The notes under the pieces are model-generated. The model did not search any database. It worked only from the letters and a program-made list of their open reading frames with translations, and had not been told where the DNA came from. Both the position numbers and the translations under genes were made by a program. Source: Halobaculum sp. MBLA0143 (GTDB taxonomy: Archaea; Halobacteriota; Halobacteria; Halobacteriales; Haloferacaceae). From it: DNA of 64,000 nt. Below are positions 44,669 to 52,561 of the stretch, piece by piece; position 1 is the first letter of the stretch, and the number at the start of each line of letters is the position of its first letter. The DNA lies in assembly GCF_041361465.1 (NCBI RefSeq), contig NZ_JBGKAC010000001.1, positions 682,001 through 746,000 of the forward strand, given 5' to 3'.

Positions 44669-44766
44669 GTTCGAGCGGTCAGTCGTCGATCCAGGTAAAT
44701 CGCCCGGCGGTGTCCCACGAGAGGAGACCCCGAACGACTCTTGCCCGCGGGCGGCAGAGTGAGGGT

Positions 44767-45651
44767 GTGACCGACAGCAGACGCCGCGACGGCGACACGG
44801 AGCCGTGTCCGAACGCCACCGTCGTCGGCGACCTCGTGGGGCGAGGACGACGCAGCCCGGCACCGGCAGTCCACGCCGCCGCCAGGGACCGCACGTACAG
44901 CTACTTCGACCTGTGTAACACGGCCGCGAAGGCCGGCAACGTCCTCAGACACGTCGGCGTCCGGCCGGGCGACACGGTCGCGGTCGAGCCCCGACGCGCG
45001 CCGGAGGTCGCTTTCACCGCGCTCGGAGCGTGGCTGATCGGCGCGACCGTCGCGCCGACCGTCGCCCCGGGCGAGGCCGGCGACGCCCGCGCGCTCGTCG
45101 TCGCCGCCGCGGCGGAGTCGGCCGTGACCGCCCCGCCGGGGACGAGTCTGGTCGTGTTCGGCGACGCACCGACGACGGACGGCGCCACCCACTGGGAGGC
45201 GGAGGTGTGGAGCGAGAACCCCGCCGCCCCGCCGGCGCCGACGACGGCCGACGACACGGCCGTCAGTCTCGTCGACGCGGCCGACACCCCGGACGCGACC
45301 CCCGTCTCACACGACCGACTGCTCGGTCTCGCCGGCGCGGCCGTCGACGCCGCCGAGATCGACGCCCGGACGGCGGTCGTCGCCGCCGGCGACCCCGCGA
45401 GCCCGCGGGCGATCGCCACCGGGCTCCTCGCGCCGCTCGCGGCCGCCGGGACCACAGTGTCGGTGGACGGCCCGACGCCGTCGGCGTCGGACGCGCCCGC
45501 GGCACCCGACAACCGTCCGACGGCAGACGAGACTGCGGTCGGGGAGGCCGTCGCCGCCGCTCGCGAACTGGACGGCGTCGAACGGGTCGTGACCGTCGGT
45601 GGAGACGGCGGCGCAGACGCGACGCTGTCTCCGTCGGAACTGTCGCCGTAG
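44767..45651 (+). CDS. Shortened AMP-ligase-like protein without catalytic motifs
   Basis: 294 aa. The N-terminal half follows the adenylate-forming fold (YSYFDLCNTAAKAGNVLRHVG, then GDTVAVEPRRAPEVAFTALGAWLIGA). Where the ATP loop should be there is only AADTPDATPVSHDRLLG, and the C-terminal hinge and lysine domain are absent. It should not activate acyl groups. The GTG at 44767 gives the family-like start. It may be a regulatory or scaffold remnant; conservation in other haloarchaea would decide. Confidence 0.6.
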   Translation: MTDSRRRDGDTEPCPNATVVGDLVGRGRRSPAPAVHAAARDRTYSYFDLCNTAAKAGNVLRHVGVRPGDTVAVEPRRAPEVAFTALGAWLIGATVAPTVAPGEAGDARALVVAAAAESAVTAPPGTSLVVFGDAPTTDGATHWEAEVWSENPAAPPAPTTADDTAVSLVDAADTPDATPVSHDRLLGLAGAAVDAAEIDARTAVVAAGDPASPRAIATGLLAPLAAAGTTVSVDGPTPSASDAPAAPDNRPTADETAVGEAVAAARELDGVERVVTVGGDGGADATLSPSELSP

Positions 45652-45670
45652 CGACGACTCGGCCGCCGTC

Positions 45671-46465
45671 TCACTCCGTCGCGTCACCGTCTCCGTCGAT
45701 GGCCACCCTGTCGCCGTCCGTCTCGTCGCGGACGAGCGTCCCGTCGCGGACGCGGAGCCCGTGTTCGTGGACGAACGTCGCCGTCTCGACGGGGACGGCC
45801 CGTTCGGCCCGCACCTGTGACCGGACCAACGGAACCACCGACCTGAGGCCGGCGGCACTGTCGACGGCCGGCTGGGAGGGGAGGAAGTCGACGTCGTGGT
45901 CGGCGTCGCGGGCGCGGTCGGTCAGCGTCTCGACGGCCGGCGACGACAACGCCTCGTCGAACGCAGGCGGGTCGGTGAAGCCGGCGTACCAGACGCCGCC
46001 GCCCGTCGCCGGCCCGAGGACGGTCGCGCTGGATCGGAGCTTCATCGCGGCGCTGTCGACGTTCGACCGTCGGACCAACGGTGCGGTCGGCCAGAGGACG
46101 GACACGGAGTCGGCCTCCTCCTCGCGCAGGAGGTGGGTGACGGTGTTGCCGACGCGCGCGGACGGGGACGACCCCACCTGCGGCTCGAACCGGGCGGCGG
46201 TCACGTCCGACAACGCCTCGCTGGCCAACGCCCGCACCTCGGCGGCCGGCTCCGTCTCCGTGTGGAACGCCTCCGGAATCGTCTCCGGGCCGCGGTAGTT
46301 GACGAGCAGGTCACCGCCGGCCTGCTCTGCGGTCACGAGCGTGTCGGCCAGTGCGGCGGCGTACAGATCGGCCGCCTCGGCCGCCGACAGCGGCGACTCC
46401 GACTCCAGCTCCGGACAGACGAGTCCGGAACGCGGCGGCGTGGCGAGGACGACGACGACTGTCAT
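45671..46465 (-). CDS. DUF2064-like nucleotide-sugar transferase-fold protein (tentative)
   Basis: 264 aa. The opening (VVVVLATPPRSGLVCPELES, then SPLSAAEAADLYAAALADTL) mirrors the layout of DUF2064 glycosyltransferase-A-like proteins, but the usual basic KTRL segment is missing. Further on are RVGNTVTHLL and SVSVLWPTAPLVRRS. The ATG at 46465 is clear. The C-terminus is acidic. Convergent with the ligase-like gene. The reaction is unknown; the assignment rests on a short N-terminal similarity. Confidence 0.45.
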   Translation of the reverse strand: MTVVVVLATPPRSGLVCPELESESPLSAAEAADLYAAALADTLVTAEQAGGDLLVNYRGPETIPEAFHTETEPAAEVRALASEALSDVTAARFEPQVGSSPSARVGNTVTHLLREEEADSVSVLWPTAPLVRRSNVDSAAMKLRSSATVLGPATGGGVWYAGFTDPPAFDEALSSPAVETLTDRARDADHDVDFLPSQPAVDSAAGLRSVVPLVRSQVRAERAVPVETATFVHEHGLRVRDGTLVRDETDGDRVAIDGDGDATE

Positions 46466-46560
46466 GTCGGGCCGTGGGGTCGCGGTGGGTTTGAACCTTC
46501 TACTTCGGGGCGACCGACCGCCGACGGTGGATTGAAGCCCGCCGAGCCTCACTCGCGGCT

Positions 46561-46785
46561 GTGGACGCAGACCGAACACTCGCCGTCGTCTCCGTCGGCG
46601 GCGTCGTGGTGCTCGCCGTCGGCGCGGTGACCGCTGCACTGCTCGGCTGGCCGACGCCGGCCGCCGGGGACGACCCGTCGGTGGCGGGCGTCGCCGCCGT
46701 CGCCGGCTTGGTCGTCGTCGCCGTCCTCGCGGCCGTCGTCTGGGGCCGGCGGGGGACGGACAGCCCGGCGCGCAACTACTGGTAG
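46561..46785 (+). CDS. Small two-helix membrane protein
   Basis: 74 aa from the GTG at 46561. Hydrophobic segments at residues 8-29 and 42-61 are separated by a Pro/Asp loop; it ends RRGTDSPARNYW. The stop abuts the convergent glycosylase gene without overlap. Composition and third-position bias look coding. Function unknown. Confidence 0.5.
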   Translation: MDADRTLAVVSVGGVVVLAVGAVTAALLGWPTPAAGDDPSVAGVAAVAGLVVVAVLAAVVWGRRGTDSPARNYW

Positions 46786-47421
46786 CTACCGTTCCCGCCG
46801 CCCCTTCGTCTGGCGGTAGTCCCGCGCCATGACGTTCTCCAGGAGGTGGTCCCGCAGCGCGTCCGTCTCCGCGTCCGTCTGTTCGTCGAACGGCTTCGCC
46901 GGCACGAGTTCGAACCCACGACCCCGCACGGTCGTCGCGTGCTCGGCGGCGGCGTCGAAGCTGTCCGGCGACCGTGTGGTGTACTCCACCGCCAGCGCCT
47001 CCAACACGCGTTGGCCGACCGGGAGGATGATCTCGGGGTTGATCATCCGCACCTCGGCGTTGAGGAACGGCTCACAGTTGCGGACCTCCTCGTCGGTCGC
47101 CGACCGCTCCGGGTGCCGACACCGCGTCAGGTACGTGCAGAAGACGTTCTGGAGGTCCGGCCGGTCGGCGTCCGGCGACGACCGCGACAGCCCGAGATCA
47201 CCCAGGAGGCCCTGGAGCCGCCGGCCGGCCGCGTCCCCGGTGAACGGCACCCCGTTCGCCTCTGCGCCCGCCGACGGCGCCTCTCCGAGGACGAGAAACT
47301 CTCCACCCACGTCGCCGTAGCCGTGGACCACCTGCTCCCGGCAGTCTGCGAGCGCAGGGCAGTTTCGACAGTCCGTGTCCATCCCGTACGGGTTCTCGAA
47401 GTCGCGCTGGTCGGCGTCCAC
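46786..47421 (-). CDS. udg: Uracil-DNA glycosylase superfamily protein (family 4-like)
   Basis: 211 aa. CRNCPALADC near residue 17, with later cysteines, resembles the iron-sulfur ligands of family 4 enzymes. GEAPSAGAEANGVPFTGDAAGR matches motif 1 (GEAPG-------PFVG-AG). FCTYLTRCRHPERSATDEEV and EIILPVGQRVLEAL continue the fold. The C-terminal HPS motif expected in active enzymes is not evident. The start is GTG at 47421; an internal ATG at 47382 is possible. It would remove uracil from DNA if active. Confidence 0.7.
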   Translation of the reverse strand: MDADQRDFENPYGMDTDCRNCPALADCREQVVHGYGDVGGEFLVLGEAPSAGAEANGVPFTGDAAGRRLQGLLGDLGLSRSSPDADRPDLQNVFCTYLTRCRHPERSATDEEVRNCEPFLNAEVRMINPEIILPVGQRVLEALAVEYTTRSPDSFDAAAEHATTVRGRGFELVPAKPFDEQTDAETDALRDHLLENVMARDYRQTKGRRER

Positions 47422-47444
47422 GCCCCGTCTGAGGCCGTCCCGGC

Positions 47445-47879
47445 CTAAACTCCTCCGTCGTCGTCCGGCGGCTCGTCCCCGTCTGTCCGAGTCTCTTGGA
47501 GGTCGAGCCAGACGACACCGGTGGGCGCGGACGACTCGCGGGCCAACAACGCGGTCGACCGCCGGCCGTCCCACGCTCCGTCGCGGTGCTGCCACTCCTC
47601 GTAGGTGACGAGACAGTGATCGTCGAGTCGCCGGCGCACCCGGAGGTCACGCACGTCGATCCGGAACGACGGCGCCTCCGTCCCGCGGGCCGCCCGGACG
47701 CCCTCCAACACCGCCTCGCGGTCCGTCTCCGTCCCGTCCGGGCGAACGAGTCGGAAAGTCGGCGCCAGCGCCCCGGCGACCCGGTCGAAGCGCTCTTGTT
47801 CGCGGTCCCCCCGGAACCAGGCCGCGAAGAACTCGTGTAGCTCCCGTACCTCCCGGCGAGTGTCGTCGGCGACTGTCAC
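47445..47879 (-). CDS. NTF2-like (SnoaL/DUF4440-type) small protein
   Basis: 144 aa from the GTG at 47879 (MTVADDTRREVRELHEFFAAW). An initial helix is followed by alternating strands (FRIDVRDLRVRR, CLVTYEEWQH, GVVWLDLQET), the cone-shaped NTF2 fold used by many unrelated enzymes and binders. The upstream open frame is Thr-rich and not coding. Acidic C-terminus. Function not predictable. Confidence 0.6.
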   Translation of the reverse strand: MTVADDTRREVRELHEFFAAWFRGDREQERFDRVAGALAPTFRLVRPDGTETDREAVLEGVRAARGTEAPSFRIDVRDLRVRRRLDDHCLVTYEEWQHRDGAWDGRRSTALLARESSAPTGVVWLDLQETRTDGDEPPDDDGGV

Positions 47880-48222
47880 GGTCGGCGTGGGGGGCGCGAA
47901 CGGCTTCAGTCCTCGGGGGTGCGGCGTCGCCGTGACCGCCGTTGCGGTCGTCGTCGTCGTGACCGTCGTCACCACCTAGCTCACAAGCGACTCGAACAGG
48001 TAGGTTCCCGTGTGTTGGAACTGCTCGACGAACTGACCGTAGACAGCGGGCCGACGACCGAGGACACCACCGACGTCGCCGACCGAGTCGACCCAGCCTC
48101 GGAGCCGAGTTCGACCGGAATCGGGAGGCGTGAGACTCGCCGTCGACGCGAACGTGTTCTGCTCGGTCCTCCACGACACCACCGAGAGGCCGCCGGGCAG
48201 TTCGACAGGCAGACTCGACGGC
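47880..48222. other. Gap with possible gene remnants
   Basis: 343 bp between two leftward genes. On the plus strand a short frame from about 48012 (VLELLDELTVDSG and on) runs into a GTG at 48130 that reads RLAVDANVFCSVLHD, like the first strand of a PIN domain, but it loses resemblance within 25 codons. It may be a decayed toxin-antitoxin pair or chance. The promoter of the NTF2-like gene must lie near 47900. Confidence 0.3.
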
Positions 48223-48591
48223 TCACTCTCGTCCACCCCACACCCGCTTGTCGTCGACGAGCACCACCTCCAGCCCGTCGGCAACGGGGATCTGACAGGA
48301 GAGCCGGGGGTAGCCGAAGCGGTCGGCCAGCCGGTCGTGCCAGTGGCCGGGCGACTCCTCGGAGCGGAGACGGACGCCACAGGTGGCACACAGCCCGCGG
48401 CCGCCGCAGTTGGCGCGCTCGGTCAGTCGGGTGTACGGCGACAGGTCGGCGCGCAGGAGGGCGTCTCGGAGCGGCTCGCCCGACGTGGCGGACACTTCCG
48501 TCGTCTCGCCGTCCTGGTGGACGGTGACGGTCGTAGGGTCGTCGGTCGCGTCGTCGTCGGTCGTAGGGTCGTCGGTCGCGTCGTCGGTCAC
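48223..48591 (-). CDS. 2Fe-2S ferredoxin
   Basis: 122 aa plant-type ferredoxin. Cluster ligands are in ANCGGRGLCATCGV and the distal LSCQIPV, giving the C-x5-C-x2-C ... C pattern. Residues VTVHQDGETTEV open the beta-grasp fold. The first 20 residues are a duplicated acidic leader (DDATDDPTT twice), encoded by a 27-bp repeat. The true start may be inside that leader. An electron carrier; the partner is unknown. It lies 65 bp upstream of... glnA's 3' side is on its right, same strand. Confidence 0.78.
   Translation of the reverse strand: MTDDATDDPTTDDDATDDPTTVTVHQDGETTEVSATSGEPLRDALLRADLSPYTRLTERANCGGRGLCATCGVRLRSEESPGHWHDRLADRFGYPRLSCQIPVADGLEVVLVDDKRVWGGRE
48529..48585. repeat. 27-bp direct duplication in the ferredoxin leader
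   Basis: The 27-bp sequence at 48529-48555 recurs at 48559-48585 with a 3-bp spacer, encoding two copies of an acidic Asp/Thr nonapeptide at the N-terminus of the ferredoxin. Confidence 0.85.
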
Positions 48592-48656
48592 GACGGAACG
48601 TCGCGCCGGGAACGAAAAGCGGTGTCGCCGGGAGGCGACGACGGCGTCGCTTCAGT

Positions 48657-50027
48657 TCAGTACTTCGCCAGGTAACGGTCGATCTCCCACTCGGAGACGC
48701 TGGCGCGGTACTCGTCGTACTCGGCGGTCTTGGCCTCGACGAACTTCTCGGCGATGTGGTCGCCCAGCGCGTCCGTGACGACCTCGTCGTCTTCCAGCGC
48801 CTCGACGGCGGCGCCGAGGTTCGGCGGCAGCGTGTCGATGCCGTACTCCTCGCGGGTGGCCTCGTCGAACTCGTAGATGTTCTCCCGAACGGGGTCGGGG
48901 GCCTCCAGGTCGTTCTCGACGCCGTCGAGCCCGGCGTGGATCATCGCCGCCAGCGCCAGGTACGGGTTACACGACGGGTCGGGCGACCGGAGCTCGATCC
49001 GGGAGGCCGCGGGGACGCGCGCGGCCGGCTTCCGGATCAGCGCCGAACGGTTCACGTCCGACCAGGCGACGTACACCGGGGCCTCGTAGCCCGGAACGAG
49101 CCGCTTGTAGGAGTTCACCGTCGGGTTGCAGACGGCCGTCAGCGCCGGCGCGTGCTCCAGGATCCCGGCGAGGAACGACTTCGCCGTCCCCGAGAGGTTG
49201 AACTCGTCGTCCCCGTCGTGGAAGGCGTTCTCACCGTCCTCGAACAGGGAGAGGTGGGTGTGCATGCCGGAGCCGTTGATGCCGGCGATCGGCTTCGGCA
49301 TGAACGTCGCGTGGGCGTCCGACTGAGCCGTCGTCGCGCGGACGACCGACCGGAAGGTGGCGATGTTGTCGGCCGTGGTGAGGGCGTCGGCGTACTTGAA
49401 GTCGATCTCGTGTTGCCCCTCCGCGACCTCGTGGTGGCTCGCCTCCACCTCGAACCCCATCGACTCCAGGTTGTAGATGATCTCCCGCCGGAGGTCGCTG
49501 GCGAGGTCCTTCGGCGCGAGGTCGAAGTACCCGCCGGCGTCGTGAGTGTCCGTCGTGGGCGCGCCGTCCGCATCCGTCTCGAACACGAAGAACTCCGGCT
49601 CCGGCCCGGCGTTGACCTCGTACCCCAGCTCGGAGGCGCGGTCGATGGCGTCTTTCAGTACGGTCCGCGGGTCGCCGGAGAACGGCTCCCCGGTGGACGT
49701 GTCGATCACGTCACACACGAGCCGCGCGGCGCTCCCGTCGCTGTCGGCACGCCACGGTAACACTGCGAACGTCTCCGGATCCGGGTCCAGCCGCATGTCC
49801 GACTCCTGGATCCGGACGAACCCTTCGATAGAGGAGCCGTCGAAGTAGATTCCCTCGGTGAACGCCTTCTCGGCCTGTGAGGCCGGGACGGAGACGTTCT
49901 TCACCGTCCCCAGAATGTCCGTGAACTGGAGCCGGAGGAAGTCGACCCCCTCCTGCTCGATCTTGTCGATCACGTCCTGCTCTGCTGCGTCGAGCCCGCC
50001 GTCGGGCGACGTGTGTTCGCTCGTCAT
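48657..50027 (-). CDS. glnA: Glutamine synthetase type I
   Basis: Makes glutamine from glutamate, ammonia and ATP. 456 aa. Beta-grasp N-domain ([19 protein letters not shown]), then the barrel with [43 protein letters not shown] and [15 protein letters not shown]. Length and layout fit the short GSI-alpha form without an adenylylation site. The ATG at 50027 is preferred; an extension upstream overlaps the promoter. Divergent from lrp over 127 bp, a pairing known in haloarchaea, which suggests that Lrp controls it. Confidence 0.95.
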   Translation of the reverse strand: MTSEHTSPDGGLDAAEQDVIDKIEQEGVDFLRLQFTDILGTVKNVSVPASQAEKAFTEGIYFDGSSIEGFVRIQESDMRLDPDPETFAVLPWRADSDGSAARLVCDVIDTSTGEPFSGDPRTVLKDAIDRASELGYEVNAGPEPEFFVFETDADGAPTTDTHDAGGYFDLAPKDLASDLRREIIYNLESMGFEVEASHHEVAEGQHEIDFKYADALTTADNIATFRSVVRATTAQSDAHATFMPKPIAGINGSGMHTHLSLFEDGENAFHDGDDEFNLSGTAKSFLAGILEHAPALTAVCNPTVNSYKRLVPGYEAPVYVAWSDVNRSALIRKPAARVPAASRIELRSPDPSCNPYLALAAMIHAGLDGVENDLEAPDPVRENIYEFDEATREEYGIDTLPPNLGAAVEALEDDEVVTDALGDHIAEKFVEAKTAEYDEYRASVSEWEIDRYLAKY

Positions 50028-50056
50028 TTTCTGTAGGCGTTCGGTTCGACAACGGC

Positions 50057-50074
50057 AGAGGAAAAACCTCTTTC
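50057..50074 (-). promoter_or_regulatory. glnA promoter with inverted repeat
   Basis: AGAGG-AAAAA-CCTCT (50057-50071) is a perfect 5-bp-arm palindrome around an A/T core. On the minus strand it reads GAAAGAGGTTTTTCCTCT, about 37 bp before the ATG. It resembles the trkA element at 31751-31766. It could be BRE plus TATA overlapped by an Lrp site. Confidence 0.5.
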
Positions 50075-50154
50075 GGTCGATGTAAGCTCCCCCGACACCT
50101 CGGCAGACTGGACGTTCGTAAAGTTTGTCTGTCCGAGACACGTAGGGGACACCG

Positions 50155-50613
50155 ATGACGTACGAAAACCTCGACGCCAAGTTGATAAACGCCCTTCTGG
50201 GCGACGGGCGCGCCAGCCTCCGGAGTCTGGGGGAAGATCTGGACGTCTCCGTCACGACCGTCTCGAACCACCTCCAAGACTTGGAAGAAGACGGCGTGAT
50301 CCGTGGCTACAGTCCCAGCGTCAACTACGACCGCCTCGGCTACGACGTGACGGCCGTGGTCCAGCTGAAGGTCGAGGGGGAGGCGCTCCCGGAGATCACC
50401 GACCGACTCCGCGAGGTCACCGGAATGACCTCCGTCTACGAGGTGACCGGTGACTACGACGTGATCGCGGTCGGGAAGTTCCGCGACACGGACGGCATGA
50501 ACGACCGGATCAAGGACCTCCTGGCCGACGAGGAGGTACGAGAGACGAACACCTCCGTCGTGTTGAACACGGTCGTCGAGAACGAACAGTTCCGACTGGA
50601 CGTGTCGGAGTGA
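50155..50613 (+). CDS. lrp: Lrp/AsnC-family transcription regulator
   Basis: 152 aa. [26 protein letters not shown] (about residues 30-52) and the RAM ligand-binding domain ([21 protein letters not shown], then [12 protein letters not shown]). Divergent from glnA, so it probably senses an amino acid such as glutamine and regulates the pair. ATG at 50155 with an AT-rich GTAAAGTTTG about 35 bp upstream. The binding ligand is inferred. Confidence 0.9.
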   Translation: MTYENLDAKLINALLGDGRASLRSLGEDLDVSVTTVSNHLQDLEEDGVIRGYSPSVNYDRLGYDVTAVVQLKVEGEALPEITDRLREVTGMTSVYEVTGDYDVIAVGKFRDTDGMNDRIKDLLADEEVRETNTSVVLNTVVENEQFRLDVSE

Positions 50614-50656
50614 TCCCTCACCTCTGGACGACGCTGTGACAAGGGGGGTCGGGGAA

Positions 50657-50818
50657 CTAACCCCAGTCTTCGGTCACGTCTTCGAGGTCCGTCTCGCAGA
50701 ACGGACACCGGTACCGCGTCGAGAAGCCGCCAGACTGTGCCGTCGTCTTCGCTTCGAGCTCGTGCATTCCAATCTGACGACCACAGTCAGTACAGGTTAT
50801 GTCCGGCACGTACGTCAC
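50657..50818 (-). CDS. Small zinc-ribbon protein, 53 aa
   Basis: Found by reading below the usual length cut-off. GTG at 50818, TAG at 50657-50659. Two cysteine pairs, ITCTDCGRQIG and YRCPFCETDL, are separated by about 25 residues and give a classic C2C2 zinc ribbon; it ends in an acidic EDVTEDWG. A TTTATG element at about 50836-50841 supports the start. Such proteins often act as transcription or protein-binding modules. It opens the lower-GC cassette between lrp and sdhA. Confidence 0.7.
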   Translation of the reverse strand: MTYVPDITCTDCGRQIGMHELEAKTTAQSGGFSTRYRCPFCETDLEDVTEDWG

Positions 50819-50895
50819 TTCGATTACACGATCATAAATGCTACGAGATCCGTGTGGAGTGTTGGCACGGATCAGTTGGGTTCAGACACCGTTCG

Positions 50896-51231
50896 TTACC
50901 GCCCCGTCGAGATGATGTCGTATTCGCTACGCAGCTCCGGAGGGGTCAGGTGGTGGAGCATCCCTCCGACGTTGTCGAGAGTGATCTCGGATTCCTCCGT
51001 GATGTAGACGAGAAGCGGTTCGGTCTGGTCGTACCAGACGTGATCCGCCCGTGTGTGAACGAAGGTCAGTTCGTCGTCCATCTCTTCGAGCAGTTCGCCC
51101 GCCTGATCGAAGTCGAGGCCGTTCGTCAGCAGCCTCTGGACTGCCGCCTTCCGTTCTTTCGCGTCCTCGTGGGCGTGGTTGTAGATCAGCTTCTTGAGCG
51201 CGCCGTCGTAGTACGACTCCCACTGAGTCAA
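50896..51231 (-). CDS. Hypothetical protein, low-GC cassette
   Basis: 111 aa from a TTG at 51231 (MTQWESYYDGALKK). Mostly helical first 55 residues (KERKAAVQRLLTNGLDFDQAGELLEEM), then strands (LTFVHTRADHVWYDQTEPLLVYI). No family recognised. Codon use is less GC-biased than neighbours. Divergent from the HTH gene at 51330 with a 98-bp shared promoter gap. The only start candidate is TTG, so the N-terminus is uncertain. Confidence 0.5.
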   Translation of the reverse strand: MTQWESYYDGALKKLIYNHAHEDAKERKAAVQRLLTNGLDFDQAGELLEEMDDELTFVHTRADHVWYDQTEPLLVYITEESEITLDNVGGMLHHLTPPELRSEYDIISTGR

Positions 51232-51329
51232 TTTACGGTAACTGCATTTGGGTTGGTGAAAATCCGATCGGAAATCGGTTTCGCAGCTTCAGAAACTGTT
51301 TTCCGGGGGCAGCCAGAACTCTACGCTGA

Positions 51330-51809
51330 ATGGCGCCAGATACCCCGACTTCCGAGGAGATCCGGGAGATGAGTAAGAAAGAGATTAGAAAACAGTTTCC
51401 CTCGGGCTGGATGGAGCTGGCGCGGTACGAGACGTTGGTCCTCGCACTCGACGCGCTGCTGGAGGCGCCCGTAGTCAGGGAGTTCACGCTCGAAGAGTTG
51501 GCGGAGCAGGCGGGGACGACACCGAAGAGCCTGGGTAACAGGATCGACTCGTTGGTCGACCTGTCGGTAATCGAGCCGGTTGAGCACGACGACGAGGTCC
51601 GGTACACACTGAACGGAGACAGTTCGATCGTCGATCAGTTGTACGAATTGAACGTGAGTGTTCAGCGAGTCCGCGACGGGAACGAGAAGCCGGCGACCGG
51701 CAGTGACGGCGCCAACAAGAGACTGTCGGCCGCATCGACCGATATCCAGCAGAATAGCCAGATAAACACCGGGGGTAGTCGGTACAGCGTCCCCGAGGGG
51801 ACTCAGTAG
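51330..51809 (+). CDS. Winged-helix protein, low-GC cassette
   Basis: 159 aa. Residues 30-100 look like a winged helix: ARYETLVLALDALLEAPVVREFTLEELAEQAG and so on, with TTPKSLGNRIDSLVDLSVI as recognition helix and a VRYTLNGD wing. The last 40 residues are polar and probably disordered. The stop (TAG) touches the next gene's ATG. It may regulate the cassette. Locally about 57-60 percent GC, below the usual 68-72 percent here. Confidence 0.6.
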   Translation: MAPDTPTSEEIREMSKKEIRKQFPSGWMELARYETLVLALDALLEAPVVREFTLEELAEQAGTTPKSLGNRIDSLVDLSVIEPVEHDDEVRYTLNGDSSIVDQLYELNVSVQRVRDGNEKPATGSDGANKRLSAASTDIQQNSQINTGGSRYSVPEGTQ

Positions 51810-52457
51810 ATGCCGCAGTACAGACTTGACGACGCTCTTGACCGGATCGCTACGTACGTCACCGATGTCGGTGACGCCGTAACCGAGACAAACGTTGACG
51901 AACTGCTGGGGTTCACCAATGACCACGGCGAGGAGTACATGATGCGTGGCCATCGGTGCACTGCCGAGGAGCATATCTACTTGATAGCTGGGCACCCAGA
52001 ACTCCGGTTTGTCGTGGTCGCGTATCAGTACGACATCCGTGCCAGTCTCGCGGATGAACTCAACGATACGGCCGTCGAAGCGCTAATCGAGGACTCTGAA
52101 AATGACTTCGAAGACGAGCCCGACGCGAATAGACAGATGGCGGCCGTTGAACAGCTGTTCGAGCGTGCCCAGCGTCGGGAACTGTCGGACTTCCACTACC
52201 GCCTCGCACGATTGTCCTCCGGGTCGGAGACGACGGTAGATTTCATCGGGCAATCCCTAACAGAGACACGGTACATTGTTATTACTGAAAGGCTGTTTCC
52301 GTACGAGCAGCGTTTCTCTATCGAACAATTCGCAGCGTGTCGGTCTAGGGTGGTTTCACTGGGCGACACAGTGCAGTCTGCGGTTGGACGGGCCGTGTCT
52401 ATTGAACGGGGCGAGGCGGAGGTCCCAAGTCTGAGAATCGACACGGAACGAATCTGA
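51810..52457 (+). CDS. Hypothetical protein coupled to the winged-helix gene
   Basis: 215 aa, soluble, not recognised. The N-terminal half alternates helices and strands (HIYLIAGHPELRFVVVAYQYDI), the middle is acidic (EDSENDFEDEPDANRQ), and the C-terminal half has TRYIVITERLFPYEQRFS and a helical pack. No membrane helix or cysteine motif. It directly follows the winged-helix gene without a gap, so the two are one transcription unit, like a regulator with its partner or an antitoxin-toxin pair. That reading is speculative. Confidence 0.5.
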   Translation: MPQYRLDDALDRIATYVTDVGDAVTETNVDELLGFTNDHGEEYMMRGHRCTAEEHIYLIAGHPELRFVVVAYQYDIRASLADELNDTAVEALIEDSENDFEDEPDANRQMAAVEQLFERAQRRELSDFHYRLARLSSGSETTVDFIGQSLTETRYIVITERLFPYEQRFSIEQFAACRSRVVSLGDTVQSAVGRAVSIERGEAEVPSLRIDTERI

Positions 52458-52561
52458 TCGGTGGCGTCGCCTCTACCGTCAGGAATCAACCCACTCCCAC
52501 AACCCACGAAGAGAGTGACCCTCAAGTACCAGCAGTCCATAGCCCCGACAGAGCCAACCAC

